DNA of 64,000 bases from positions 1,860,001 through 1,924,000 of the forward strand of contig NZ_JAHZTD010000001.1 of NCBI RefSeq assembly GCF_019599275.1, given 5' to 3'. Source of the stretch: Hymenobacter sp. HSC-4F20. GTDB taxonomy: Bacteria; Bacteroidota; Bacteroidia; Cytophagales; Hymenobacteraceae. Each line of letters starts with the position of its first letter. Positions within the stretch are counted from its first letter, which is position 1. This document shows, in pieces, positions 1 to 8,351 of this stretch. The translations under genes and the position numbers were made by a program. The notes under the pieces were generated by a model that was not told the DNA's origin, made no database searches, and saw nothing but the letters and a program-made list of their open reading frames with translations.

Positions 1-2
1 CG

Positions 3-344
3 GTGGGCACTGTCGAAGCCCTAATAGCCGTGCGCACCAGCCGGCACCCCGAGCGGCTGGCCCTGCGGATAGAAACCGGACCGGCCTTTTTTGCCGGTCG
101 GGAAACCACGCTCTACCGCTACCCCGGCACCTACTTCAATCCCGACGGCACTACTACTACCCTGACCGACAATGAGTACCGCCGGGAAACAATTCGGCAG
201 TTCGGCTTTTCGTTGGGGGTAGGGCTTGATGTTACCCTACAAAACCGCTTCTACCTGGGGGCTGGCCTCGAAAGCCGTACCTACTTATACTTTCCCGGTG
301 ACATCCTGAGTGCAGCCGTACGGGTAGGCTACGTGCTGCCCTAA
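3..344 (+). CDS. C-terminal part of an outer-membrane barrel-like protein (5' partial)
   Basis: The reading frame is open at the left edge, so this is the last ~113 residues of a longer protein; the GTG at position 3 need not be the start. The visible part alternates hydrophobic and polar residues in short strands separated by turns (for example GFSLGVGLDVTLQ and FYLGAGLESRTYLYF) and ends in a strand, AAVRVGYVLP, as outer-membrane beta-barrels do. No catalytic motif is seen. The stop is followed 9 bp later by the start of another secreted barrel-like protein, so the two probably share a transcript. Barrel topology is inferred from composition only; the family is not recognised. Confidence 0.55.
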   Translation: MGTVEALIAVRTSRHPERLALRIETGPAFFAGRETTLYRYPGTYFNPDGTTTTLTDNEYRRETIRQFGFSLGVGLDVTLQNRFYLGAGLESRTYLYFPGDILSAAVRVGYVLP

Positions 345-353
345 CGCTACCCC

Positions 354-1088
354 ATGAAATTGCTCCTGACTTCTATTCTGGCCTTGAGCTTTCTACCGCT
401 GGCGGCTCAAACGCCGGAAACTCCACGGCCTGCCACCGGCCATACCTCCGATAATGCTCTGCTGGTAGCAGCCTACGGTACCGCCGGCCGCGTGCCGGGC
501 TATTACCGCTACGCCGCGGCGGGCCTGGGCCTGGCCCGCCGTAACCGTTGGCGCTACTCCGATGCGGAGTACGATTCTGATTTTACCCTTGGCCTGCGCC
601 TGGGTGCCGGCAAGCAACAGGCGTATGCAGGCTCTGCTTCGCCTGAGCGAGCAATTTGGGGGGTGAACCCCTACGCAGCCGTGGATGGCCAATTTTTTGG
701 CGCTGCCCTAGGCATTTGGGTTGGCCAGCTGGGCGACTATCGGGCTGAAGGCCTGGAGCAGGGCCGGGTCGTGCCCCAGGTGCGGGTGCGGGCCGGCCAG
801 CTTACCGGCTTTCATGGCCTGCTGGCATACGCCAATAAGTTTGGCGGCCTGGGCAACCCACCTTTGCAGTTAGGTGGGGCATATGGGGGCGTGCTCGAGG
901 GCCGGGTGCGCGTGGGCATCGGGGCAGCCATCGCAACCTTGGCCCTGCCCGAGCAGGAAATTGGGGTGTACGTGGAAGCCAATGTGCGAGGCGCCTTTGG
1001 TGAGGGCGGCCTGTACCTGCAACTACCCGTAGGCCCCGATGCCGCAGGCCTAATAGGGGTTCAGATGGTTTTCGGGGGTAGCAACTAG
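354..1088 (+). CDS. Secreted glycine-rich barrel-like protein, family unknown
   Basis: This 244-residue protein begins with a clear signal peptide (MKLLLTSILALSFLPLAAQ, cleavage after residue ~19). The rest is rich in Gly, Ala and Tyr with repeated amphipathic strands (LGLRLGAG near 79-86, GAALGIWVGQLGDY near 116-129, VRVGIGAAIATLAL near 180), consistent with a small outer-membrane barrel. I do not recognise the family. Residues ~79-230 resemble the C-terminal domain of the Lgt-like protein encoded downstream at 1449-3281: both have a G-(L/I)-R-L strand, then NPY with a nearby Asp, then G(I)xxGxLGxY. This suggests a shared domain. It follows the previous gene by 9 bp and is separated from the next by 360 bp. 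Confidence 0.65.
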   Translation: MKLLLTSILALSFLPLAAQTPETPRPATGHTSDNALLVAAYGTAGRVPGYYRYAAAGLGLARRNRWRYSDAEYDSDFTLGLRLGAGKQQAYAGSASPERAIWGVNPYAAVDGQFFGAALGIWVGQLGDYRAEGLEQGRVVPQVRVRAGQLTGFHGLLAYANKFGGLGNPPLQLGGAYGGVLEGRVRVGIGAAIATLALPEQEIGVYVEANVRGAFGEGGLYLQLPVGPDAAGLIGVQMVFGGSN

Positions 1089-1448
1089 AAGCCCTCAGGT
1101 AGTTATTCTGTTGGCTGCAGACTAATTCAAAAGCCTGTTTTAGCAGTTGCTATACCATTTATTATCAGTTATTTATATTCGATAACAGCTCAATTACAAA
1201 GTCTAGTTATCAGGTGTTTTCGTTGGGGTGGCGTGAGCTGGGGGCTTTACCTTCAACCCGTTATCCACCGCACTACTTCTTTATTCCTTTGTGACGGGCC
1301 GTTAGCCCCCCGTTACCAACCCGTTGTTATTGCCATATCCTAGCCGCCGTCTCTTGCCTTCCCCATGGGCGGGACGGCGGTTTTTACATGGTAGCACTCC
1401 TTTTCCGAGAAGGTACCAGGTCAATTTCTACCGCTTTACGTTTACTAT
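1089..1448 (+). other. 360-bp intergenic stretch with a possible structured RNA
   Basis: No coding frame fits here. The first half (about 1120-1210) is AT-rich and may carry a promoter. The second half could fold: GGGGGCT at 1240-1246 pairs with AGCCCCC at 1304-1310, and a strong terminator hairpin follows at 1343-1385. A ~145-nt RNA from about 1240 to 1385 is therefore conceivable, but I could not match it to tmRNA, SRP RNA or 6S RNA by eye. It may equally be a trailer of the preceding operon. Confidence 0.35.
1343..1385 (+). terminator. Intrinsic terminator
   Basis: CCGCCGTC (1344-1351) pairs perfectly with GACGGCGG (1373-1380) and is followed at once by TTTTT (1381-1385). It sits 255 bp beyond the stop of the secreted protein and 64 bp before the Lgt-like gene, so it ends either the upstream operon or a small RNA. 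Confidence 0.7.
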
Positions 1449-3281
1449 ATGCCGCTACCTGCTTCTAGTTCGTGGATAATTGCTATTCCGCACGGTCCCG
1501 ATTACTACACCCTGTTTTACGTGCTGGGCTTCGGGGTGAATGTGGCTTTATTGCTATGGGAAGGCCGACAGCGTGGCTACCCCCTACGTTCGTGGCTGAT
1601 GCTGCTGGGTTGTGTAGCAGTGCCGTTTATACTGGGTACCAAGCTGCTGGCCTTGTCGGGGGCAGAGTGGGACGTGGTGCTGCGTAGTGGGCAACTGCCT
1701 ACTTCGGGGGCACGCTCCGTGCTGGGTGGGGCGCTAGCCTCCGGGCTAATTCTCCCGCTGTTGCGGCGGATTTTCGGCTACAGCCGCCACGTGTACGATG
1801 CCTTTGCCCTGCCCTTGTGCGCGGCACTCATGGTGCAATGCGTGGGCTGTATCCTGACGGGGTGTTGCTTCGGGGTGCCGACTTCCGGTAGCTGGGGCCT
1901 CACCTACGAGCCCGATACCTTGCCCTACCTCGTGCAGGTGTACCAAGGGCTGATTCCGGCTAGTGCGGCCCATTCTCTGCCCACCCACCCCACGCAGTTG
2001 TACGCCTTGGTGCTGTGCGCAGCAGTAAGTGGCGTGCTACTGCTCACGCACCAGCTCCAGTGGCCGGGCGGCAGCCGCCGTTGGCTGCAAGTGGGGCTGC
2101 TGCTACTGGGGCGTTTCGTCCTGGAATTTTGGCGCGAGCCTGCCGGTGAACCCGTGGGTGCAGCTACCCATGCGCACGGAGGCGTTGCGCTGCTCCAACT
2201 CCAGTGGGCCTTATTACCCCTGACCTTACTAGCCCTCGGCATTTGGTGGTGGCAGGTGCGGCAGGCCCGTCAAGCGGTGCCTACTCCTGAACAGGCCCCT
2301 CTTAATTTTCCGGGGCGTAATCTGCTGTCTGTAGTGGGCTTACTGGGGCTCACGGCCTGGTTAGGCCCCTGGGCCTTGACGCTGCCGGAGGTCTTGGTCA
2401 TTAAAGCCTTGCTGCTCGCGGTACTCGGGTTGGAGGGCGGCGCGTACATAGCAAGTCTGGCTTCGGCGCTCCAGCCGGTGCGGGCCGCGTTGCCACTGGG
2501 GCTGGCCAGCGCAACGTTCGTCCTTACCAGCCAGATTTCGCCTGACTCCGCCCGCCTTTCTACTACCCCCGAAAAGTACTACACCCTCAGTGGCAGCTTC
2601 AACTCGGGAAGCTTTATGCGCGAGCAGAACAGTACGGGCTGTGGGGGAGCGACGCCTCTAGAGCTATACCGTCACCGCTACACAACGGGCACTATTGATT
2701 TTTCGCGGACCAGAATGCCCGGCGTGTACCCCGATGGGGAGGTGCACAAGGCCGAAAGAACGATTGGTATCCGTCTGCATGGGGGCATCGACCAGGAAAC
2801 CCCGCTTTCCTCAAACGGCTACAACCGCCGCACACCGTTAATTGCCCTCAATCCCTACGTCCAGATTGACCGCCCCCTGCTAGGTATTGGGGGAGGCATC
2901 CTGTTAGGATCTTTGGGCTACCACAAATACACCTACGGGGACCAGGCAAGCATTCTGGACTTGCAGGCCTCAGTGCGAATAGGCCAACGGGAAAAAGTAT
3001 ACGGGCTGGTCGATTACAACTACCTCGGCTACGGTGCCGCGAACCCGCAGCAGCGGGTGGGCGTGGGCACGGGGCTGGGCGGCTCAACATGGCAGCTTCG
3101 GGCCGGGGCCGCCAGCGCCAAGCTATACGACGTACCGGCGGGGGTTAGTCGGTGGTCGGGGTTTGTGGAGGCGGGCGTGCGGCCTACCCCTGCCTGGCAA
3201 ATCAACTCCTTCGTCCTGTTCGGCAACCCCGACCAACGGCAAGTTGGTCTGCGCCTGAGCCGTCGGTTTTCGGCTAAGTAG
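1449..3281 (+). CDS. Lgt-like multi-spanning membrane protein with a C-terminal barrel-like domain
   Basis: Residues ~15-270 carry hallmarks of prolipoprotein diacylglyceryl transferase (Lgt, PF01790): GCCFGVPT at 138-145, HPTQLYA at 180-186 and GRFVLEFWREP at 221-231, set among about seven membrane helices. However, the HGG motif of E. coli Lgt (H103) is replaced here by VLGG at 91-94, and the position of its R143 seems to be Cys131. Both are important for catalysis in the known enzyme, so lipidation activity is doubtful. Three further hydrophobic segments lie at ~294-360. Residues ~371-610 are different: a beta-strand-rich domain resembling the secreted protein at 354-1088 (NPY at 468-470, then GGGILLGSLGYHKY). 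At 610 residues it is about twice the normal Lgt length. The ATG at 1449 is the first in frame; the gene stands alone between a terminator and a convergent esterase gene. Confidence 0.7.
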   Translation: MPLPASSSWIIAIPHGPDYYTLFYVLGFGVNVALLLWEGRQRGYPLRSWLMLLGCVAVPFILGTKLLALSGAEWDVVLRSGQLPTSGARSVLGGALASGLILPLLRRIFGYSRHVYDAFALPLCAALMVQCVGCILTGCCFGVPTSGSWGLTYEPDTLPYLVQVYQGLIPASAAHSLPTHPTQLYALVLCAAVSGVLLLTHQLQWPGGSRRWLQVGLLLLGRFVLEFWREPAGEPVGAATHAHGGVALLQLQWALLPLTLLALGIWWWQVRQARQAVPTPEQAPLNFPGRNLLSVVGLLGLTAWLGPWALTLPEVLVIKALLLAVLGLEGGAYIASLASALQPVRAALPLGLASATFVLTSQISPDSARLSTTPEKYYTLSGSFNSGSFMREQNSTGCGGATPLELYRHRYTTGTIDFSRTRMPGVYPDGEVHKAERTIGIRLHGGIDQETPLSSNGYNRRTPLIALNPYVQIDRPLLGIGGGILLGSLGYHKYTYGDQASILDLQASVRIGQREKVYGLVDYNYLGYGAANPQQRVGVGTGLGGSTWQLRAGAASAKLYDVPAGVSRWSGFVEAGVRPTPAWQINSFVLFGNPDQRQVGLRLSRRFSAK

Positions 3282-3290
3282 CCTGCTCGC

Positions 3291-5261
3291 CTACTGTGCA
3301 AGCAGCCGCTGCCCTACTGCTTGCCGCAGCTGGGGCAAATCGTAGCGGCGTAGCACGCCGGGCAGCACCCAAGTATACGTGTCTTTGCGGGTGGGTTCCG
3401 TTAAAATATCCCGGAAAGAAGCGGGCACCTGCTGTAGGCTTAAGCGGCTGATGCGCTCTGTTAACACAGCGGCATGGAGAGCTACTACCCCGCTCAGACC
3501 GGTTGCGTGCACTTCCAGGGGCTTGCTCTGCAAATCAGTTGTGCTGCCTACCCACTCCATTACCGTCAGGATGTCCGTGACGCGCTGGCCTAGCAAGGGC
3601 TGGCCCCCGTGTAGGCTGAGCAGGGCCGGGCGGTACTCGCGGTTGTAGTACTTCGGGTCGTTGAAGGCGGCGGGGTCGGTGGTTTCGCCGAGGCCACGCA
3701 GGTCGGGTAGCACCACTGCCATTTGCTGCTGTAAGTAGCGTTGCATGAGTGCCGTGCTATCAGCTAAAGCAGCCTTGCCACCATCACTGAGCAGCATCAC
3801 TACTTTCTGGGGGGTAGTGCCGGCGGGCAGGGCCAGTAGCAACGGCAGTGGTGGCTCACCGGAACGGCGGAGCAGTACTTTCTGCCACGTAATCCCGTGC
3901 GCCACGGCTGTTCCTTTCGCCTCCGCCACTACTGGTTGCGGGGCTGCTAGCTGCAACTGCTGCTGCACTACCGTACGCAGCCGCTCCGCCGGTAGCGCCC
4001 GACGTGTCCGTTCCAGTTGCTGAGCTTCAGCAGCATATTCTTCGGTCAGAGTTTGTTCGTTCTGAAAAGCCGTATTTACCTGCCCGGTAGCCGTGCACCA
4101 CAGTTCCTTTTCCGAGAGTGTAGCCAGGTTGGGCTCCCGCACGGGGGTAGCATCCTGCAACAGAAAACGCCGAAACCAGGTAACGGCTGCCTCGCGCTTG
4201 GGCTGCGAGATGCCGTGCCCATCATCATACGTGAACATGCCTACCTGCTCCGGCCGGCCGAGCAGCCTATAAGCTTGCTGCAACTCCTGATGGGTAGCCT
4301 CCATGCTGGTGTAGTCCACGAAATCATAGCGCCCCGCCAGCAGCAGCAGGGGCTTGGGAGCGAAAATGAGCGGATACTCTGTGAGGTCGAGGCCCGACTG
4401 GCCGGCACCGGGCAGCATTACGCAGCCGTCGGCGGGGCCAGTTAGCTCCAGGTTCCGCTCGCCGGCGGCCACGTAGCTGCACAGAGCTGCTACCTTCACC
4501 CGGTCGTCGAAGCCCAGGAAATAGGCGGTTTGGGTGGCCCCGCCCGAGTTGCCCAGGCAGCCAACCCGCTCGGCGTCCACTTCGCGGCGGGTGAGCAGGT
4601 AGTCGAGGCCGCGCACGTTGTCCCAGAGCTGAGCAGCCGGCACCGAGCGGCCCAGCAGCGCCGCCTGGGCGTTGAGCAAGGTATGCTCCGTGGTGCCGCC
4701 CCGCGTAAGCGACTTGCCCGCGGCATCGGTCAGCTGCATTCGTTCGCCCTGCGAAATCGGGTCGATTACCAGTACTACAAACCCATTCTGGGCAAAGAGA
4801 ATAGCCGTTTTCTGGTACGATTCGGTGGCTTTTGATTCCTGCTCGTGCCCGCAGAACAGCAGCACCGCCGGCCGCTTGCCCTTACCCTCCGGCAGGTACA
4901 GGTTGGCCGTTACGTGGTGACCCGGCGTGCTTTCGTAAATGACTTTTTCAATCCGAAACCCATTCCGCGCCAGCGTACCCGTTACCCGCGCCTTGAGCGG
5001 CGTACGCGCCGGCAGTGGCCCCAACATCCGCCGAAACCGCGCCCGTGCACTGTCCTGGTACGCGCGCATATTCGCTGCCGACTGCGTAGCTTGGTTCCAG
5101 GCCGCGCGGCGCAGGTCGTACTGCCCGTGTAGCTCTTGCAATAGGTACGTACTGAGCGTGGCCGGCGCTTTCCAGTCGATGACGTTGTAAGGCTTCTGCG
5201 CGGCGGCCGGGGTAGCAAGTAGCAGGCTCAGGGCCGCCAACAGAACAAGGACAGGCTTCAT
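3291..5261 (-). CDS. Secreted acetyl-xylan-esterase-like alpha/beta hydrolase, two domains
   Basis: A 656-residue secreted hydrolase; the ATG at 5261 gives a clean signal peptide (MKPVLVLLAALSLLLATPAAAQ), so the in-frame ATG at 5282 is not preferred. The first alpha/beta-hydrolase domain (~90-380) has a nucleophile elbow GNSGG with Ser239, a candidate Asp313 in AGRYDF and His349 in DDGHG, a complete triad of the acetyl-xylan-esterase/prolyl-oligopeptidase type. A second hydrolase-like half (~400-656) has PDLRGLGE and a degenerate elbow GLSGV, so it is probably non-catalytic. Likely role: removal of acetyl groups from cell-wall polysaccharide, fitting the pectin locus upstream. It ends 9 bp from the convergent Lgt-like gene, and a terminator lies between it and the upstream aldehyde dehydrogenase, so it may have its own promoter. 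Exact substrate unknown. Confidence 0.75.
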   Translation of the reverse strand: MKPVLVLLAALSLLLATPAAAQKPYNVIDWKAPATLSTYLLQELHGQYDLRRAAWNQATQSAANMRAYQDSARARFRRMLGPLPARTPLKARVTGTLARNGFRIEKVIYESTPGHHVTANLYLPEGKGKRPAVLLFCGHEQESKATESYQKTAILFAQNGFVVLVIDPISQGERMQLTDAAGKSLTRGGTTEHTLLNAQAALLGRSVPAAQLWDNVRGLDYLLTRREVDAERVGCLGNSGGATQTAYFLGFDDRVKVAALCSYVAAGERNLELTGPADGCVMLPGAGQSGLDLTEYPLIFAPKPLLLLAGRYDFVDYTSMEATHQELQQAYRLLGRPEQVGMFTYDDGHGISQPKREAAVTWFRRFLLQDATPVREPNLATLSEKELWCTATGQVNTAFQNEQTLTEEYAAEAQQLERTRRALPAERLRTVVQQQLQLAAPQPVVAEAKGTAVAHGITWQKVLLRRSGEPPLPLLLALPAGTTPQKVVMLLSDGGKAALADSTALMQRYLQQQMAVVLPDLRGLGETTDPAAFNDPKYYNREYRPALLSLHGGQPLLGQRVTDILTVMEWVGSTTDLQSKPLEVHATGLSGVVALHAAVLTERISRLSLQQVPASFRDILTEPTRKDTYTWVLPGVLRRYDLPQLRQAVGQRLLAQ

Positions 5262-5278
5262 TTCGGAAACAGAAAAAG

Positions 5279-5314
5279 ACAAGCCCTTTCCACCAAGTAG
5301 AAAGGGCTTGTTTT
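5279..5314 (-). terminator. Intrinsic terminator after the aldehyde dehydrogenase gene
   Basis: A perfect 12-bp stem, ACAAGCCCTTTC (5279-5290) with GAAAGGGCTTGT (5300-5311), encloses a 9-nt loop. On the - strand it is followed by TTTTT (complement of 5272-5276); on the + strand by TTTT, so it may work both ways. It lies between the stop of the aldehyde dehydrogenase gene and the start of the esterase gene. Confidence 0.8.
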
Positions 5315-5344
5315 ACTTCAGGCCAAACAATACGCTAGGCCAAT

Positions 5345-6886
5345 TTAGATTTTCTCGGGTAGCAACAGCGCATCCTGGAAGTTGCCCAGAATGGCTTTTT
5401 CGCCTTCCGTTACGGCTTCTACCAGCAGAGCGCCACCCACGAACGCACCTTTCCACGACTCGCCCATACCGCCGAATACCTCTTCCCGGTCGCCACGGGA
5501 GCGGAGCTTGTTCAGGCCCACTTTGAAGGCGCGCACTTCCTTGGCGGTGCGGGCGGCCCACTTCTCGTCGTCGGAAGCCACGGCGGCTACCAACGCGCCA
5601 TTCGAAATATTCATCTCGCCAACCAGCTCCTCTACCCGATCCACGAGCACAATGCTGTCGATGGGGCCGAAGGGCTCTTTGAAGTACAGCTCGCTCTGGC
5701 GGGGCAGGTTGACCAAGGCCCGCGGGGCGCGGTAGGCGCTTCTGTCCTGGCCGGGCAGGAACAGGGAGTCATCGAGCTTGCCCTCGTAGATAGGGGTAGC
5801 GCCGGTTTTCAGCGCGTCGGCGTAGAGGCGGTCCAGGTCCTCGGCCTGGCGGGCGTTGATGACCGGTCCGAAGGCGAGGTCGGGCAGCTTGTCGTCAGGG
5901 TTGTCGACCAGGGTGGGGTTGCCTACTTTCAGGTCCTTGATAGTGTTCCAGTAGGTTTCCAGGAACTGCGGGAACAGGCGGCGCTCCACCACAAAGCGCA
6001 CGTAGGCCGTGCAGCGCTGCTTGCCGTAGTCGTAGCCTTTCTTGAGCTGATCGGCCAGGGAGGTCCAATCGGAGTAATTCCAGATGCCGTAGGTGTTTAC
6101 GCCTTCCATTTCCAGCATGTAGCGCTTATGCTCCTGGCTGAGGGCGTCGGCAATGTTGCGGCCGTTGTAGCGCCCGCCCACAAAGCTCAGGCAATCCACG
6201 GCCTCGTGCTTGACCAGCACGTCGCTCAGCTCCCCGCCCGAGCCGCTCACCAGCGTGACGGGCAGGCCGCAGCGGCGGGCAATGGCGAAGGCCAGGCTCA
6301 GGGAAATAAAACCCCCATCAGTAGGCGTTTTGGCAATGACTGAGTTGCCGCACAGGGCCTGCACCAGCACCGCGTGCAGCAGCACCGACATGGGGTAGTT
6401 CCAGGAGGCAATGTTGCTCACCAGGCCCAGGGGCTTGCGCTGGCCCAGCATATCCTCAATATTATCCACGTACCACTGCACGCCATCAATGGCGCGGTCG
6501 ATGTCGGTGAAGCCGAGCTTAAAGGTTTTGCCGATTTCCCAGATCAGCAGCTTGCCGATCAGGTCCACCTGCGGCCGCAGCTGGTCGAGGCAGTCTTGCA
6601 CGCGGCGCTTGCGCTCATCCAGGTCGGTAGCACCCCAGGCGGCGGCTTCCTGCTTGGCCGATACTACGGCACGCAGGGCAGTAGCGTGGTCGAGCATGGG
6701 TAGGGAGCCGATTTCAGAGCCATCTACCGGCGACACGAACGGGCGGGGCTTGCCTGGCTCCTGCCAACGGCCTTCCAGCAGGTTCAGGAAGCCGGAGCCG
6801 TCCTGGGTGAAGATTTCGGGGGTGACGTTTTTGGTTTGCTGGAGCAGAAAGCTGAACTCCACCTGAGGGGAAACGATTTTAGGCAT
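5345..6886 (-). CDS. NAD(P)-dependent aldehyde dehydrogenase family protein
   Basis: A 513-residue member of the ALDH superfamily. The ATG at 6886 (MPKIVSPQVEF) is chosen over an in-frame ATG at 6946 because the extra 20 residues look like translated leader. Visible features are the cofactor-domain stretch NIASWNYPMSVLLHA, GNSVIAKTP, the region of the general base Glu in LEMEGVN, and the catalytic Cys in GKQRCTAYVRF. It would oxidise an aldehyde to an acid in the cytosol; the substrate cannot be read from sequence. It follows fbp on the same strand by 123 bp and ends at a strong terminator, so it may be the last gene of the uronate operon. A link to pectin breakdown is positional only. Confidence 0.85.
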   Translation of the reverse strand: MPKIVSPQVEFSFLLQQTKNVTPEIFTQDGSGFLNLLEGRWQEPGKPRPFVSPVDGSEIGSLPMLDHATALRAVVSAKQEAAAWGATDLDERKRRVQDCLDQLRPQVDLIGKLLIWEIGKTFKLGFTDIDRAIDGVQWYVDNIEDMLGQRKPLGLVSNIASWNYPMSVLLHAVLVQALCGNSVIAKTPTDGGFISLSLAFAIARRCGLPVTLVSGSGGELSDVLVKHEAVDCLSFVGGRYNGRNIADALSQEHKRYMLEMEGVNTYGIWNYSDWTSLADQLKKGYDYGKQRCTAYVRFVVERRLFPQFLETYWNTIKDLKVGNPTLVDNPDDKLPDLAFGPVINARQAEDLDRLYADALKTGATPIYEGKLDDSLFLPGQDRSAYRAPRALVNLPRQSELYFKEPFGPIDSIVLVDRVEELVGEMNISNGALVAAVASDDEKWAARTAKEVRAFKVGLNKLRSRGDREEVFGGMGESWKGAFVGGALLVEAVTEGEKAILGNFQDALLLPEKI

Positions 6887-7009
6887 GGTTGGGAAAGAGT
6901 AGGATAGCAACGACCGGCGATTCGGCGTGGCACACGGAGAAAGCATCGGCTCGCAGCCGATAGGTACACGGTTACGACCATACGTGGCCGGCCGGGCTAA
7001 GTAAGCAGA

Positions 7010-8050
7010 TTAGGCGTGATTTTGTTCTACGCTTTCCTCCTTAGGTACTACCTCTGTTTCGCCCAGTAACTTCTCTACCAAGGCTGGAGAGCCTACAAAC
7101 AGCGGCGTGCGCTGGTGAAACTCCGTGGCAATAATATCCAAGATGGGCCCTGCGCCCGACTCGGCGCGGCCACCGGCTTGCTCAATCAGGAAGGCCAACG
7201 GGAAAGCCTCATACAGCACCCGCAGCTTGCCGCTGGGGTTCTTGGCTGTGGGCGGATACAGGTAAATACCGCCCGTAAGTAGGTTGCGGTGGTAGTCGGC
7301 CACCAAGGAGCCTACGTAGCGGCCGCTCTGCCCCTCGCGCTTGCACTGGGTCAGGTAGTCGCGCACGTACTGGGGATAGTCGAACCAGTAGCCTTCGTTG
7401 CAGCTGAACACCGTGCCGGAGGTAGGAATGGTGATGCTGGGGTGCGAGAGGAAAAATTCTCCCAGGGAGTTTTCGTAGGTGAAGCCTGCTACCCCGTGGC
7501 CGGTGGTGTACACCAGCATGGTGCTGGAGCCGTACAGAATGTAGCCTGCCGCTACCTGCCGCCGCCCACCCTGCAAAAAGTCTTCGCGGGTAGCCGTCTC
7601 CCCTACCGGCGACACGCGCCGGTAGATGCTGAAAATGGTCCCAATGCTGATGTTCACATCAATGTTGGAGGAGCCATCCAGGGGGTCAATAGCCACCACA
7701 TACTTGCCCTGGGCATTACCCGTGTGGATGATGTCGTCCTCCTCCTCGGAAAGTACCGCGCAAGCCTCGCCCCCATTGGTGAGGGCCCGGATAAAACGGA
7801 TGTTAGCTTCCACATCCAGCTTCTGCTGGCTTTCGCCCTGCACATTCTGCTGTCCCATAGCCCCGATGATGCTCGTCAGGCCTGCCCGGTTTACTTCGCG
7901 GTTCACAATTTTGCCAGCCAGCGCAATGTCGCGCAGCAGCTGGCTCAGCTCACCAGTGGCGAAAGGAAACTCAGCCTGCTTCCGCATGATGTAGCGCTCC
8001 AAAGTAGTGCCAACTGGCTGAGCAATAGTGTTTTCAGTAGAAATATTCAT
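7010..8050 (-). CDS. fbp: Class I fructose-1,6-bisphosphatase
   Basis: A 346-residue enzyme that hydrolyses fructose-1,6-bisphosphate to fructose-6-phosphate, the committed step of gluconeogenesis. The class I metal-binding signature [14 protein letters not shown] is present, together with SEEEDD upstream of it and the substrate-binding region [14 protein letters not shown]. Length is normal for the family (~335-350). It lies downstream of the uronate catabolic genes on the same strand. Growth on uronates yields pyruvate and glyceraldehyde-3-phosphate, so hexose phosphates must be remade; a gluconeogenic enzyme here makes metabolic sense, though a 301-bp gap separates it from the DUF4440 gene and it may have its own promoter. 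Confidence 0.95.
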   Translation of the reverse strand: MNISTENTIAQPVGTTLERYIMRKQAEFPFATGELSQLLRDIALAGKIVNREVNRAGLTSIIGAMGQQNVQGESQQKLDVEANIRFIRALTNGGEACAVLSEEEDDIIHTGNAQGKYVVAIDPLDGSSNIDVNISIGTIFSIYRRVSPVGETATREDFLQGGRRQVAAGYILYGSSTMLVYTTGHGVAGFTYENSLGEFFLSHPSITIPTSGTVFSCNEGYWFDYPQYVRDYLTQCKREGQSGRYVGSLVADYHRNLLTGGIYLYPPTAKNPSGKLRVLYEAFPLAFLIEQAGGRAESGAGPILDIIATEFHQRTPLFVGSPALVEKLLGETEVVPKEESVEQNHA

Positions 8051-8351
8051 GAGCGACAGGGGTACAGAAGTCCCTACAGACTACGCAGCTGCTTTTAAAC
8101 GCCGGAAGGTTTTAGGCCTGCCAGCATCGGTCAAGCTGCCGCGTACTCTGTTGGGTAAGCTGAATGATGTATGAAGGAATGCTAGGGTTAGCTTGAGCAG
8201 CTACCCTGACCAAGTAAATTTAGGCTGGTATAGAAACTGACGTATCGGTGCGTGCTGTACTGGACCGCGCCAATACGGTTGTGCTGAGGCCGAGACGGGA
8301 ACCGAAAATCGGTGTTGCTCAGTGTTGCCTCTCTACGTGGGTGATTACCGG
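8051..8351. other. 301-bp gap upstream of fbp, no clear features
   Basis: No coding frame, tRNA or convincing terminator was found between the DUF4440 gene and fbp. The stretch presumably contains the fbp promoter; I could not identify a -33/-7 pair with confidence. Confidence 0.4.

Noticed and set aside
1449..3281. Plain annotation as the housekeeping Lgt enzyme
   Set aside because: The HGG histidine and an arginine important in E. coli Lgt appear replaced, and the protein is twice the normal length, so only Lgt-like is stated.
7289..8098. Open frame of 269 codons on the + strand
   Set aside because: It is opposite fbp, a strongly conserved enzyme, and shows no domain.
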